Part shown: in pieces, positions 21,241 through 33,870 of the stretch
Numbering within the stretch: position 1 is the first letter of the stretch
How the letters are laid out: each line of letters starts with the position of its first letter
Source of the DNA: Scalesia atractyloides
Lineage: Eukaryota; Streptophyta; Magnoliopsida; Asterales; Asteraceae
Direction of reading: 5' to 3'
Length of the DNA stretch: 64,000 bases
Assembly: GCA_947069175.1 (NCBI GenBank)
Contig: CAMTDV010000002.1
Coordinates: 9,651,054 to 9,715,053, forward strand
Translations under genes and position numbers: made by a program
The notes under the pieces: generated by a model
Databases searched by the model: none
What the model was told of the DNA's origin: nothing
What the model saw: the letters and a program-made list of their open reading frames with translations, nothing else

Positions 21241-22900
21241 GTAAACGAAATATATCCTTCTTTGCTATTTGATATAGGTGCGGATAAAAGTTTTGTATCC
21301 GTATGATTTTTTGAACCTTTGATTAAGTGTACACGCTCTAAGTTTCCAAAATCATTCACCGTCGAAGTCGCCAACGGGAAATCTATCACCGTTGATTCTG
21401 TTCATTATAATTGCGTTCTCAATCTCAATGAGCATGAATTTCCAATCGAACTCATACCCATGCAATTGGGTAGTTCTGACACCTTGAATGTTTTTTGGCG
21501 AGAAACCCTCTAAAGGGATCAAACTTATGGCGTGCATCCAAGCGAACATGTACTTACATAAGGAGTAATTAGCCTTTCTGGCCCATATTGTGGCAAAGAA
21601 AGGCAAAGGTAAAAGCGTAAATGATATTCCAGTCATTTGTGAATTTCCCGACGTCTTCCCTGAAGACTTACCTAGTCTTCCTCCTGCTCGTTCCGTTGAT
21701 TTTTGTATCAACCTGATACCCAGCGCTACACCCGTCGGGAAATCTCCTTACCATCTCGGACCTTCGAAAATACGAGAACTATCAAGACAACTACAAGGGC
21801 TAAAGGCTTCATTCGTCCTAGCATATCCCCGTTGGGCACTCCGGTCCTTTTCGTTAAACTCACCATAAAAAACCGTTACCCGGTTCCTCGTATCGATTAT
21901 TGTGTAACTCACCGTAAAAAACCATTACCCTTTTCCTCGTAACGACGACCTCTTTGACCAACTCCAAGGAGCAGCGTGTTTCTTGAAAATCGATCTTGGT
22001 TCTGGATATCATCAACTTTGAGTCCTCGAAGAATTCCTCCCAAAAGCTACATTTCGCTCTAGATATGATCACTACGAATTCACGGTCACGGCTTTCGGCT
22101 TGACCATTGCACCTTCGGTTTTAATGGACTTGACGAACCGTATGTGTAAGCCTTACTTGGACTGTTTTGTGATTGTATTTATTTAAGATGTTCTAATCTA
22201 CACTAAATCCAAGACCGAACATGAGGGTCACCTGCAGTTAATCTTAAATCTCCTTCGAACCGAACGACTATACGCCAAAATTCTGGAAGTGTGAATTTTG
22301 GCCAAAAGAAGTTCAATTCCATGGTCACATCGTAAGCGAAAAAGGTATCCACGTTGACACAGCCAAAATCAAAGCCCTCAAGAATTGGATCGCACTAAAA
22401 TCCCCTTTTGAAGTTTGTTCTTTCCTTGGATTGGCGGGTTATCACCGCCGGTTCATCTCCAGCTTCTTCAAAATCTCTGTGCTTCTCAATTTGTTGACCC
22501 AAAAGGATAAATCTTTTGTTTAGAGTCCCAAACAAGAGGAATATTTCCATATTCTGAAGGGCATGCTTTGTAATGCTCCTTTCCTAACCCTTCCTGACAG
22601 AAAGATGATTTTGTTGTTTATTGTGAAGCTCCCAACTAAGGTCTCAGTTGTGTCCTTATGCAATGAGATAAAATCGTTACCTACGCATCAAGTCAACTCA
22701 AAATCAATGAAAAGAACTAGAATACCCATAATATCTAAGTCGACGCGGTTGTTTTTGCCCAAAATATTTGGAAACACCACCTTTATGGTACTAAGTGTGT
22801 GGTCTTCGTTGACCATAAGAGCCTCCAACATATCTTTAACCAAAAAGAACTCAACATGCGTCAGGGATGATGGGCGGAGTTTGCTACTATCTCAGTAAAG
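21241..22900 (+). pseudogene. gypsy protease, reverse transcriptase and RNase H (broken)
   Basis: The protease has FDIGADKSFVS, with Ile in place of the Ser after the catalytic Asp. The RT follows from 21590: VICEFPDVFPEDLPSLPP, PYHLGPSKIREL, then frameshifts, NRYPVPRID, a small duplication of the NRYP region (near 21875-21935), FLKIDLGSGYHQL, and FVIVFI with a TAA (22184-22186) exactly where the first Asp of the polymerase dyad belongs. Next is HGHIVSEKGIHVD and FLGLAGYHRRFI, then RNase H remnants to about 22900. Typical Ty3/gypsy domain order; non-functional. Confidence 0.85.
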
Positions 22901-23627
22901 CGAATGTTGTGACCGATGCCCTTAGTCATAAAAATCATCTCAAGGTCCATGGCATCCGTTGTATATAAACCCAAACCCACATCTAATCTCATATTCGCGA
23001 GGCACAATACTCGTCCGTCAACGAAGACAGTTTGTATGGCGAGGTGCACTGTGGTGACGAGAATCAACTTGAGTCTAAATCAAACGGTATCCTCCACTAT
23101 GTTGACCGTATTTGAGTTCCAAACCGTGATAACCTTCATGATATTTTGATGAAGGAAGGGAATGAATCTCTGTATTTCATTCATCTAGGTGCGGGCAAGA
23201 TGTACCAAGACTTTCGACGTTCATATTGGTGGCTGGGCATGAAAAGGACATTGCTCTCTTCGTGTCTAAATGCCTCACTTGCTCTAAAGTGAAAGCCAAA
23301 CACCAACGCCCTTCAGGCTTACTCAACAACCCAAAATTTCCGATGTGGAAATTGGAGAGTATTGCCATGGATTTCATTACCAATCTCCTACAAACATCAT
23401 CTAAGCACGACAATAGTTGGGTGATCATTGATCGATTGACTAAATTGGCTCATTTCCTCCCCATCCATGAAGACTACCGAGTTGAGAAATTGGCAAGTTC
23501 CACATGGAAGTAGTGATTTTTGCCATGGTATTCCTCTCGACATCATTTTGAAACGGGATGGTCGATTCACTTCTCGCCTTTTCCAACGTTTCAATCTGCT
23601 TTGGTACTCAACTCAATCTTTGTACAG
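22901..23627 (+). pseudogene. gypsy integrase, N-terminal and core part
   Basis: The H2C2 zinc-binding part is seen as LGAGKMYQDFRRSYWWLGMK and CLTCSKVKAKHQRPSGLL. The core begins with AMDFITNLLQ (first catalytic Asp), IIDRLTKLAHFLPI, a frameshift, then LKRDGRFTSRLFQRF (second Asp region). It stops dead at 23627, where the minus-strand chromovirus insert begins, and resumes at 36789. Confidence 0.88.
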
Positions 23628-24999
23628 TGTCACACCCCAGATTTCCAACCCAAATCCATACACCGGTGGGCCCTGGTGGGGAGTATAGTGACATCAGTTG
23701 ATAACATCATAGTCAATTAAACACGACACAGCGGAAGTCTTGGAGTAAAATTACTATTACAAACCGAATGTTCGAAATACAAACTAATATACAGGCTCAT
23801 AATAGAAGATCCACAGGCGGATCATAAAATGTACAAAGAAAGAATATAAAACAGACTTTAAGGCAGATCTAAGGATTTGCAAGATCCTCTTATTTCACTA
23901 CCGAGCAGCTTCAGGCCTATTTGGTATTGTACCTGCAAGCTTAGTCTTTTGAAAATACATCAGCTTTCGCTGATAAACACACCCGACTGACTCATTTTGA
24001 AAACATTTTAGAAATTAGATTTAGTGCACAGAGCACAAATCTTTTGTAACTTTGGAAAGTTACTTTGTAACCTTGTTAACAGATTCGCATGTTTGTCCAT
24101 ACATACAGGGCCCAGTACAGAGACTGAGACATGATTAAATACACACCACTTAGAACTCATAGAGACCAACGTCTTGGGTAATTTGTCACACCCCGATTTA
24201 GCCATCAGAGTTGCGCGATCTGACTGGTATCTTCATTGCACAACGGAAGTGTTTCGAAAATGCTAAGACTTCTAAAAGTGAACGCCTGCTAAGTACTCGA
24301 ATCCCCATGGGTTCTCCTATTCCAACCGTGCCATATTTTGCAAATGTAACCTGAGAAAGAAACATGCGAAAAATCAACATAAAGTTGGCGAGTTCATAGT
24401 TTGTTCGAAAAGATTTTTAAATAAATCTTTTTCTAACCGGTTGAAATATTGTTGAGAAAGCGTAAATAAAACCATTTTTCTCAGCACATCGATTGAAAAC
24501 TTTGTACTTGTATAAACTCTGGTATACAAAAGTTCAGTAACTGTAAGATGTATTTGTATAAAAAAATTGTATGTAAAGCGTCAATGAAATCGTTGATCAT
24601 TAATGTTTTGCAAGGACATTAATATGTGTGACGACATAGGAAGCAATCCAAACCAAGACGATTTCTGTCGATTAACCTCGACTGGGACGACAAATGCACT
24701 CTTCTGTGTGGGTCCATGACCAAGAGTGGGGCTCGCCAACACCCGCTAGATCTAACCTTTGTACCGTGGTCTTAAATAAGATTAATGGTGCTTAAGTTCC
24801 ACCCTATTCGCACATGATCTAAGTTGTTTCATTCCTTAGCTTATCATACCATTGAACATGTATTTCCCCCCGATAGTTGTAAAATAGTAAAACATTTAAG
24901 ATGAAAAGGGGGACATGAATTCACGAGTTGAGATGTATTTTCGATGTATGATGTCCATCGAGATGCATTTTCGATGAATGATGTCCATATATATTCCGT

Positions 25000-25002
<3 letters not shown>

Positions 25003-25030
<28 letters not shown>
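25003..25030. repeat. (AT)n microsatellite
   Basis: 14 AT units in the solo LTR. Similar tracts follow in the same LTR. Confidence 0.95.
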
Positions 25031-25588
25031 CCTTGCATCTCGCGTGTTGTATGTACGGGCCTAGCCCTCTTGTTTTCGTTGTAACAAGGACAATCCCGTC
25101 CTTAAAATGTATGTAACTCATGCACGTTTCGTAAATATGCGTGTGTTTCGTAAACCGGTATATTTAGCAATAACCTTTTGTAAAACCATTTGAGTTTGTT
25201 GAAGTTCATTCGCATCATGGTTTAGAAATGTATAGTTTTTCGTTCATCGAAATCTTGTATACTTTTGCAAAATATGCATGTCTTTCCATCCCCGAAAACA
25301 TTTATAAAAATGTAAAACGGTAAAAAATGGGGGTTATGAACTCACCTGGCCGACAAAGCATAATACTCCATATATTAAACAAAGACAAGCAAAGCCCAAA
25401 GCTTGAAATAACCTTCTCACGCCCTATTACAAGTAAAGGACACCTTAAAGTCTAATTGAAATACCCTAACATAAAACTTGGTCATGTATGTTGTTCACCC
25501 ATCCTGTTAGACTTGTCGTGTTTTGAATGTTTTGACTCGACGAACCGTTGGTGATATATATCTTTGGTTTCTTGAAAATATATATTTG

Positions 25589-25591
<3 letters not shown>

Positions 25592-25626
<35 letters not shown>
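25592..25626. repeat. (TA)n microsatellite
   Basis: About 17 uninterrupted TA units. Confidence 0.95.
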
Positions 25627-25629
<3 letters not shown>

Positions 25630-25802
25630 AAAATTATCATAACTCATCATCGTATTCTCCTATGATACTTGTGTTCGGGTCTATAAAATAAGTAATTACT
25701 TTAACCTGAGTTGCAATTCGTTTCGATTGATAAATAAATATATAAAAATATATTTTTACAGACAAATATGCTTTGAAGTAACCTTGTATATTGGTATAAG
25801 TA

Positions 25803-25827
25803 ATATATATATATATATATATATATT
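25803..25827. repeat. (AT)n microsatellite
   Basis: About 12 AT units. Confidence 0.95.
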
Positions 25828-27461
25828 TGAAATAAGACTTCCAAGTATAATTTTAATCTATTAAAGACTATCTTTGTGAAACATCATACTTAATATCAAT
25901 TTATATCTTCCCTCCCAAAATATATAAAATTTGCCATTTTGTCGTAAGATGTAAGATGTGATGAAACTTATAAAAGTATGTAGTTTAAACCATAAATCAT
26001 TTTTTTTGGGTTTTCAACCAACTAAATATATTTATATGAACTTAAAGTAATATCACTAAAATCATATGTTAGATCCTTTAATATTTACTTAACTATTATT
26101 CAGTAAAAGATACTTACTTGTAGAGCCTTAAAAAATAACATGTTTATTTACAACTAGGTAACTTATTTAAGATATGTATATACATATTTGTATGCTTAAA
26201 ATCTACACATGTTCTTGGAATTTAAATACTAATTAACAATGACTTCATGATCTTCATTAATTCTTTTCTAGCAAAAATACATAATGAAGATCTGTCAAAA
26301 AATTTTGAATTAGTCATGTCATAAAATTCCATATACCAAGTTATAAGGTCATGAACTTTATATATAAATCTTTATCATCTTTATAATCCCGTGAGCAAAT
26401 CATGCATTTTAAGAAACTGGTTCTTTATGATATAATCCTTAAAACTCATAGTTTAGAGTTAACCAACCACTAGTTGGGGTGAACTTATCTACACAACTAT
26501 ACTTGTAACATAAATAAAATAAATAAATAAAATAAGTATTTAAGAGTATTTAAGAGATTGTTACTCACTAAAATCAAGCAAGGAATTGAAGGATTTGAGA
26601 CTTAAACTTGAATCACACTTGAAATACTTGAAACTTGAGACTTAGAGTTTGGTTTATGTAGGGAGGTGTGAAGCCGTGAGGGTGACGGAGAGTTAGGAAA
26701 TTCTTGTGAGCTTTCAAGGTTTAAGATATGTATGTAAGTGTTAGCTTTTACTGGTGAAAAGTAGGATCAAATGGAACTAAACAAGTTACTTAAAAACCCA
26801 ACTAGAAAGCATGGGACTTGAACCAAGTTTGTGGGCTTGGGATCGGTTTTAAAACCGATTAGAAGGGAATGAATATGGTTGTTGTACTTGTTGGTTTATT
26901 TAGTTAATAACCCATGGCTCTTGCATGTTTGTAAGAAAGATAATGGAATTTAGATTGAATAGTGGAAGCATGCACCTTACTTGTCAATGTGATATGACTG
27001 AAATAATTGTCCTTATTCTTCCTCTCTTGCCGCCTCAACGTACAGAAAGAGAGAGTGAAAAGTAAAGAAAGGCATGTGAAAGTTGGTATGGGTGCAAGAG
27101 TTTGACCTATAATGATAGCTTGTAGGTTTAAGTTCATACATGAGTTTTATAATTTAATATACTAGAAGGTGAAAAAGAAAAAAATGAATAAATCTCATGT
27201 GGACTTTGGGTTAAAGAAAATTCGTTGGTGAAATGGGATGAATTTTAGTTAAATAATTTTCATATAACTAACCTTTGAGTGTTTTGAATCTTGTTTTGAG
27301 TTAACAAGATTTGAAATTAAATGAAGGTCATGATACATAATAACTAGGAGGAGTCTGGAGTTTAAGAAAATTAACAATTAGGAGGTTTAGAAGTTGTACC
27401 ATATAAAAACAACCATTTAATTGTGAAATTTCACTTTTAATGCATCGAGTCTTATAGTCCC

Positions 27462-27488
27462 ATATATATATATATATATATATATATA
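27462..27488. repeat. (AT)n microsatellite
   Basis: About 13 AT units near the U3 end of the solo LTR. Confidence 0.95.
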
Positions 27489-29815
27489 ACATCTTAGTAC
27501 CAAAATATGTATAATGATATTATTAAGTGCATATTGTATACTTGTGTCTAAACAAAAATATCGAGTCTTCATACCCTACATGATTTATCACCGATTTTCG
27601 TGCATGTCAGGTTAAATCGTGTGTGACCCGATAATTTCTAAAAATTGTCGAATAAAAAATGTGACTCGAATAGACATTCTATGTACATGACGGCCCGATT
27701 TATAAAACTAAGTTTATAATGTAAGATCATGTTGTGTGCGAGATTTGAGTGCATAAATATGTTGGCCTGAATTTGCGGGTTGTCACATAATTTGCATTTG
27801 AGCGTTTGTCAGATGTATGCCTACACCCCGCGCTAAGGTCGTGGCCATTATCTAATGTAATGAGCCGAGGATATCCAGGACACGGTAATTAAACCCCCGA
27901 TGTTTAAGTTATCAAACAAAACTGATTAAAATGAAATATGCGGATTTAGTAGCCACAATCCGGCATTCGATTGATCCCATTTCCGACCAAGCTGTAATAA
28001 TTTACCGTATCCCAAGCCCGTATAAGGAAAATAAGTCAAGAGTATTTACATTGGTTAGCCTTGTTTAAAATGCAAAATTATATCTCAGCCGTATTCAAAA
28101 TGAGCTAAGTGCAGATATCATTTACCGGAAGGCTCTAGTCTGGATTATGGCATAAGCTAACCAATTAAAATGCTAACGGTCTTAGGTAAGTCATAGACTT
28201 AGACTGACTAGCGTAATGGATCAAAAATGGTACACTAGATTAAGCGATAACCGGATAGAATGTAATTTAAACCCAACAAGTACCTTTACTTGTATAAATG
28301 GGTAAACAATTAACATTCTGGATTTGAGTGTAAAATGACAAGGTTAAACCCGGTTTGGTTAAATTCCGTGAACTAGCTACGTATAATTAACCGTACGCTT
28401 ATAGGCGATAATGGGTAACCGATAAGTCATGGACAAGTTCTATATACCATTATACTTTAATTAAGTTGTAATATCAATAAGATATCAACTTATATGCCAT
28501 TAAGGTTTTTAAACGAAACTATACCTCATAAGGGCATTTTGATAATTTTATACCTTAATAAAAGAACTTGAATAAAATTTTAAGTTATAATAGTATATAT
28601 ATCATGGAAAAATAATTTATTTATGATATAATATTAGTAGGATATTAATTCTATGGTTAATTTATCTTTTATGACCGAACTATGCACCGAAGGGGCATTT
28701 TGGTCATTTTACACATAGTTTATAAATTATTTTTGATTCTGAGTTCATATCAAATAACTATTGTATAAATATTTAAAATAAGTTTTAAAATCAGTAGGTA
28801 ACAAGTCTTAGTTGATAGTTATGCTTTAAAATCATACTGTGCGCCGAAATGACGCTTATGTCGTAGAATAACGATTTATGCGATGTTTAACGAAAACTGG
28901 TTTTAAGGTCAGATTAAAATGTCTCAGATATGTTATTTAATATAACATATCAGTAGTTAAAATATTTACCTTGAAAAGATATTATTAAAATCATTTTATA
29001 AGCCATAAGGGCTATATCGTCACTTACCGACATATTACAAGGACTTGTTCATAAACTCAGTTTATAATCTGATTTAACATCCCAAATAACCCTACTTATA
29101 ATATTACATCAGCAGGAAACTTGTTTCAAGTTCATTATCTTTTAAACCTTATTTTATGCAAAAAAAGGGTATTTTAGTCAAAATGGCATAATTACGGAAC
29201 TTGTGCATAAACTTAGATTCTGATTATGATCATGTTTATAACCTCGGAGAGTTATGCTACATTATATTACGATCATAATGCAACTTTAGATCAGTATGTA
29301 ACTAATCTAAATCTGGTCAGAATCGAAAGTCAAAGCAGAAGTCAAACTTCGCGACTTTCGGTTGCGAACTGACCCTAGAACTGAAATTGACGAGCCGAAC
29401 ATGTTCTTATATGTTCTAATAATTATTACCAGCTTGTTTAAGTTTCAAAACAGGTTTCGTAACATATATAAGATCAATTTATGATTTTTCCGAAAAATGA
29501 CATGTTTGACTTGTTAATAGCATAACTTTGACCCGTCAATTGGTCTAACAAACGTGATCTTCAGGATGTGCCCTTTATAGGGACTTACACCTGCCTTATT
29601 ACAATCACTTAGCCATGTTCATTTCAAACAATGGCTAGACTATAATGGTCTTAACCGAAAGTCAAGCCGTTTTCCGTAAAATGCTTGACTTTTGGCTATA
29701 AAAGCCTATAAACGAAAAAGCAAGAGCAAGGAACACTTACAAGAGGTTCCTAGAATGCAAGAGAACTAAGTTGAAAATGAAAAAGGTGCAAGTTCAAATG
29801 TTGAACCTTTGCACC

Positions 29816-29823
29816 TATTTATA
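29816..29823 (-). promoter_or_regulatory. TATA box of the full chromovirus LTR
   Basis: TATAAATA on the minus strand about 840 bp from the LTR start. Immediately downstream (minus) is a hairpin-forming sequence (AGGTGCAAAG..TTGCACCT). The same box and hairpin occur in the three array units (31890-31897, 33906-33913, 35960-35967). Confidence 0.55.
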
Positions 29824-30311
29824 GTTAGAGAGCTTGAAGGAGGTGATGTCAGGTGCAAAGGGGTGTCAGAGGCAGCTTACAAGTGTCCCAAAACGTCGCA
29901 TAGCTGTTTGGAAAGCCATGGTTTCGAGAAAATGGTTTTTGGCACTTTGTGTGGTGGCCATGGCAAATTTTATGCAGATACACGTATCTAGGGGGCCGCG
30001 AGAGGCATAGGCCCTGTCTCTCGCGCCCCTAAGCTAGTTTCAAAGTTTGATGCTTTTAGCCCTTAAACTTATAAAACCTCTTGAAACCTCCTAAAACACA
30101 CTTTTAGCACTTTTAGCCCCTCCGTAGCCAATATTTGGCGTACCCGGGATTATGCCCGGACATTGTCGAGCTCTCGGTTCGTTAAAAGGTCACTCAAAGG
30201 TATATATTAACATGTTGATACTTTTAACCCCTCCAATGTCCAACTTTCATATAATCACGGATTTAATCCCTCTCGTCCAACAAACGGAACATACGAGAGT
30301 TAGGACTTCGT

Positions 30312-30575
30312 AAAAGATCACTCAGAGGGTCGTTATAAGCATGTTGACTCCGACGTCACTCAGAGGCTGTGCATTTTGACACAACGGTCACTCAGAGGCT
30401 GGGCATTTTGACACAACGGTCACTCAGAGGCCAAGTTTTAAGCATGTTGACAGTAACGGTCACTCAGGGGCTATGTTTTAAGCATGTTGACACTAATGGT
30501 CACTCAGAGGCTATGTTTTATGCATGTTGACATCAGAAGATCACTCAGAGACTTAGTTTGAGCATGTTGACTCTT
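30312..30575. repeat. U3 minisatellite (CACTCAGAGG repeats)
   Basis: About eight units of 30-40 bp built on GGTCACTCAGAGGC..GCATGTTGACA. Related arrays with about 6, 7, 7 and 4 units occur at 32398-32585, 34405-34630, 36470-36695 and 60945-61110, always between the LTR start and the TATA box. The position suits an enhancer-like role, which is inference. Confidence 0.8.
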
Positions 30576-30660
30576 TTAGTCCTTGTTAGTCTTTAATAGA
30601 GTAAAAATAAAATACAACACGTGTCACTATACTATTGGACACGATTTTACGGGTGTTACA

Positions 30661-31854
30661 TCCTCACCCCCTTAAAAGAAATCTCGACCTCGAGATTTTA
30701 TTCAAAAAGATGGGGTACTTTTGTCGCATAGTGGACTCAACCTCGCATGTATATTCGAGACCTCTAAAGGCGTTCCATTTAACCTCTACTATAGGTATCA
30801 ATTTCCTTCGGTGCTTCTTAACCTATCGATCCTCGATTGAAATTGGTTTTTCAATGAACCTCAGGTTTTCATTTATTTGCACATATTTATGTGACATTGC
30901 TAGCGATCCATCAACTAGACATTTCTTAAGATTACTGATGTGTAACACATCATGAATTCCACTAAGCTCCTCTAGCAATCTGAGCTTATAAGCTACAAAG
31001 CCCACACATTCGACTATCTCAAATGGTCCGATATATCTTGAGCTTAACTTGCCCTTCTTTCCAAAGCGCATCACACCTTTCCAGGGTGACACTATTAGCA
31101 TGACTTTGTCCCCAACTTGGAACTTAAGAGGTTCACGTCTATTGTCAGCACAGCTTTTCTGCCTGTCCCTGGCAGCTTTGAGACGATCACGGATTTGACC
31201 AATCTTTTTCGTTATCTCCAGGACAATCTCTGACCCTGATAGTTGGGCTTCCCCAACTTCTGCCCTACACACGTCCGTTCGACACTTTCTCCTATACAAG
31301 GCCTCGTAAGGAGCAGCCTTGATGCTTGTATGATAACTATTATTATAGGAGAATTCTATCAGGGGTAAGTGGTCATCCCAACTTCCACCTAAATCAATCA
31401 CACATGCCTTAAGCATGTCTTCCAATGTTTGAATAGTACGCTCACTTTAACCATCAGTCAGCGGATGGTAAGCCGTACTAAAGTTTAATCTTGTGCCTAA
31501 GGATTGTTGGAAACTTTCCAAAAATGAGAGGTATATCTAGTATCTCTATCAGATACAATAGATCTTGGCACACCATGTAGGGACACAATCTTGTTCACAT
31601 ACAACTTAGCCAATTTGTCTGAATTATACGTTTCCTTAATTGGCAAGAAATGTGCTGACTTAGTCAGCCTAGCTACAATGACCCAAATAGAGTCATTTCT
31701 ACTTTTCGTCTTAAGTAACTTGGTAATCAAGTCCATAGTTACCATTTCCATATCCATGTGCGAATTTCTAATTGCTGTAGAAGTCTTGACGGCTTCTGAT
31801 GTTCAACCTTAACTTGCGAACACGTCAGACACTGAACTACATAAGTGGCTATGA
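30661..31854 (-). pseudogene. array unit A: chromovirus integrase C-terminal half
   Basis: Minus-strand coding remnant joined at 31854 to U3 of the next unit. It starts within the second half of the integrase zinc finger (near 31830), then TMDLITKLLKTKSRNDSIWV (first catalytic Asp) and SDRDTRYTSHF. A one-base deletion near 31518 shifts the frame before the catalytic Glu region. 31425-30823 (200 aa) is open, with the Glu-containing part just upstream, LPLIEFSYNNSYHTSIKAAP, LKFQVGDKVML, KGKLSSRYIGPFEI and a chromodomain-like tail starting ENLRFIEKPISIEDR. Integrases insert cDNA; chromodomains guide chromovirus insertion to marked chromatin. Confidence 0.85.
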
Positions 31855-32674
31855 GAAAGGTGCAAGTTCAAAGGTTGAAACTTTGCACCTATTTATAGTT
31901 GGAAAGCTTGAAGGAGGTGATGCCAGGTGCTAAGGGGTATAAGAGGGAGCTTACAAGTGTCCCAAAACTTGGCATAGCTGTTTGGGAAGTTATGGTTTCG
32001 AGAAAATGGTTTTTGGCACTTTGTGTGGTGGCCAAGGCAAATTTTCTGCAGATACAGGTCTTTGGCGGGCGACAAGAAGCACAGGCCCTGCCTCTCGCGC
32101 CCCGTGAGCGCCCCTAAGCTAGTTTCAAAGTTTGACAATTTTAGCCCTTAAACTTATAAAACCTCTTTAAACCTCCTAAAACACCTTTTTAGCAGTTTTA
32201 GCGCTCCGTAGCCAATATTTGGCTTATCCGGGATTATGCCCGTACATTTTCGAGCTCCCGGTTCGTTAAAAGCTCACTCATAGGTATATATTAACATGTT
32301 AACACTTTTAACCCCTCCAATGTCCAACTTTCATATAATCACAGATTTAATCCCTCTCGTCCATCAAACAGAACATACGAGAGTTAGGACTTCGTAAAAG
32401 ATCACTCAGAGGTTCGTTATAAGCATGTTGACTCCGACTTCACTCTGAGGCTGGGCATATTGACACAACGATCACTCAGAGACCAAGTTTTAAGCATGTT
32501 GACACTAACGGTCACTAAGAGGCTATGTTTTATGCATGTTGACATCAGAAGATCAATCAGAAACTTTGTTTGAGCATGTTGACGCTTTTAGTCCTTGTTA
32601 GTCTTTAATAGACTAAAAATAAAAATACAACACGTGTCACTATACTATTGGACACGATTTTACAGGGTGTTACA
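31855..32674 (-). repeat. array unit A: U3 segment with TATA box
   Basis: 820 bp of LTR from its start (TGTAACACCCTG at 32674, minus) to just past the TATA box (31890-31897) and the hairpin at 31858-31890, where it is fused to integrase sequence. The rest of the LTR is absent. Confidence 0.8.
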
Positions 32675-33870
32675 TCCTCACCCCCTTAAAAGAAATCTCT
32701 ACCTCGAGATTTTATTCAAAAAGATGGGGTACTTTTGTCGCATAGTGGACTCAACCTCGCATGTATATTCGAGACCTCTAAAGGCGTCCCATTTAACCTC
32801 TACTATAGGTATCAATTTACTTTGGTGCTTCTTAACTTGTCGATCCTCGATCGAAATTGGTTTTTCAATGAACCTCAGGTTTTCAGTTATTTGCACATAT
32901 TCATGTGACATTGCTAGCGATCCATCAACTAGACATTTCTTAAGATTACTGATGTGGAACACATCATGAATTCCACTAAGCTCCTCTGGCAATCTGAGCT
33001 TATAAGCTACAGAGCCCACACATTCGACTATTTCAAATGGTCCGATATATCTTGAGCATAACTTGGCCTTCTTTCCAAAGCGCATCACACCTTTCCAGGG
33101 TGACACTATTAACATGACTTTGTCCCCTACTTGGAACTTAAGTGGTATACGTCTCTTGTCAGCATAGCTTTTCTGCCTGTCCTTGGCAGCTTTGAGACGA
33201 TCACGGATTTGACCAATCTTTTTCGTTGTCTCCAGGACAATCTCTGACCCTGATAGTTGGGCTTCCCCAACTTCTGCCTAACACACGGGCGTTCGGCACT
33301 TTCTCCCATACAAGGACTCGTAAGGAGCAGCCTTGATGCTTGTATGATAACTATTATTATAGGAGAATTCTATCAGGGGTAAGTGGTCATCCCAACTTCC
33401 ACCTAAATCAATCACACATGCCTTAAGTATGTCTTCCAATGTTTGAATAGTACGCTCACTTTGACCATCAGTCTGCGGATGGTAAGCCGTACTAAAGTTT
33501 AATCTTGTGCCTAAGGATTATTGGAAACTTTTCCAAAAATGAGAGGTATATCTAGTATCTCTATCAGATACAATAGATATTGGCACACCATGTAGGGACA
33601 CAATCTTGTTCACATACAACTTAGCCAATTTTTCTGAATTATACGTTTCCTTAATTGGCAAGAAATGTGCTGACTTAGTCAGCCTATCTACAATGACCCA
33701 AATAGAGTCATTTCTACTTTTCGTCTTAGGTAACTTGGTAATCAAGTCCATAGTTACCATTTTCCGTATCCATGTGCGAATTTCTAATTGCTGTAGAAGT
33801 CTTGACGGCTTCTGATATTCGACCTTAATTAGCGAACACGTCAGACATTGAACTACATAAGTGGCTATGA
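32675..33870 (-). pseudogene. array unit B: chromovirus integrase C-terminal half
   Basis: Same segment as unit A. Open stretches are 33760-33518, with TMDLITKLPKTKSRNDSIWV and SDRDTRYTSHFWKSFQ ending at a TAA near 33518, and 33115-32699, with LCSRYIGPFEIVECVGSVAY and the chromodomain-like end (IPIVEVKWDAFRGLEYTC). A frameshift lies between them, around 33120-33310. The TAA replaces a Gln codon that is intact in unit A and at 62050. Confidence 0.85.

Larger units (their letters stand above)
24184..27787 (-). mobile_element. 3.6-kb solo LTR nested in the chromovirus LTR
   Basis: Starts (minus) TGTGACAACCCGCAAATTC at 27787 and ends CGGGGTGTGACA at 24184, 3604 bp. Perfect 5-bp duplication TAATT on both sides (24179-24183 and 27788-27792); the outer LTR reads straight through when it is removed. 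No internal coding region, primer site or second LTR is visible, hence a solo LTR, presumably left by LTR-LTR recombination. Contains several (AT)n tracts. Confidence 0.85.
23628..30660 (-). repeat. long LTR of the chromovirus insert (split)
   Basis: On the minus strand it starts TGTAACACCCGTAAAATCGT at 30660 and ends GGGGTGTGACA at 23628. Removing the solo LTR at 24184-27787 and one TSD copy leaves about 3.42 kb. U3 runs from 30660 to the TATA box at 29816-29823. The stretch 27793-29760 is AT-rich without genes. Long LTRs and a chromodomain integrase fit a Tekay-like lineage (inference). Confidence 0.75.

Noticed and set aside
24844..25038. Small frame with an Ile-Tyr repeat
   Set aside because: It is the translation of an (AT)n microsatellite.
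30312..30575. CRISPR-like array of short repeats
   Set aside because: Unit length varies, spacers are not unique, it lies in retroelement U3 copies of a eukaryotic genome, and no cas genes exist here.
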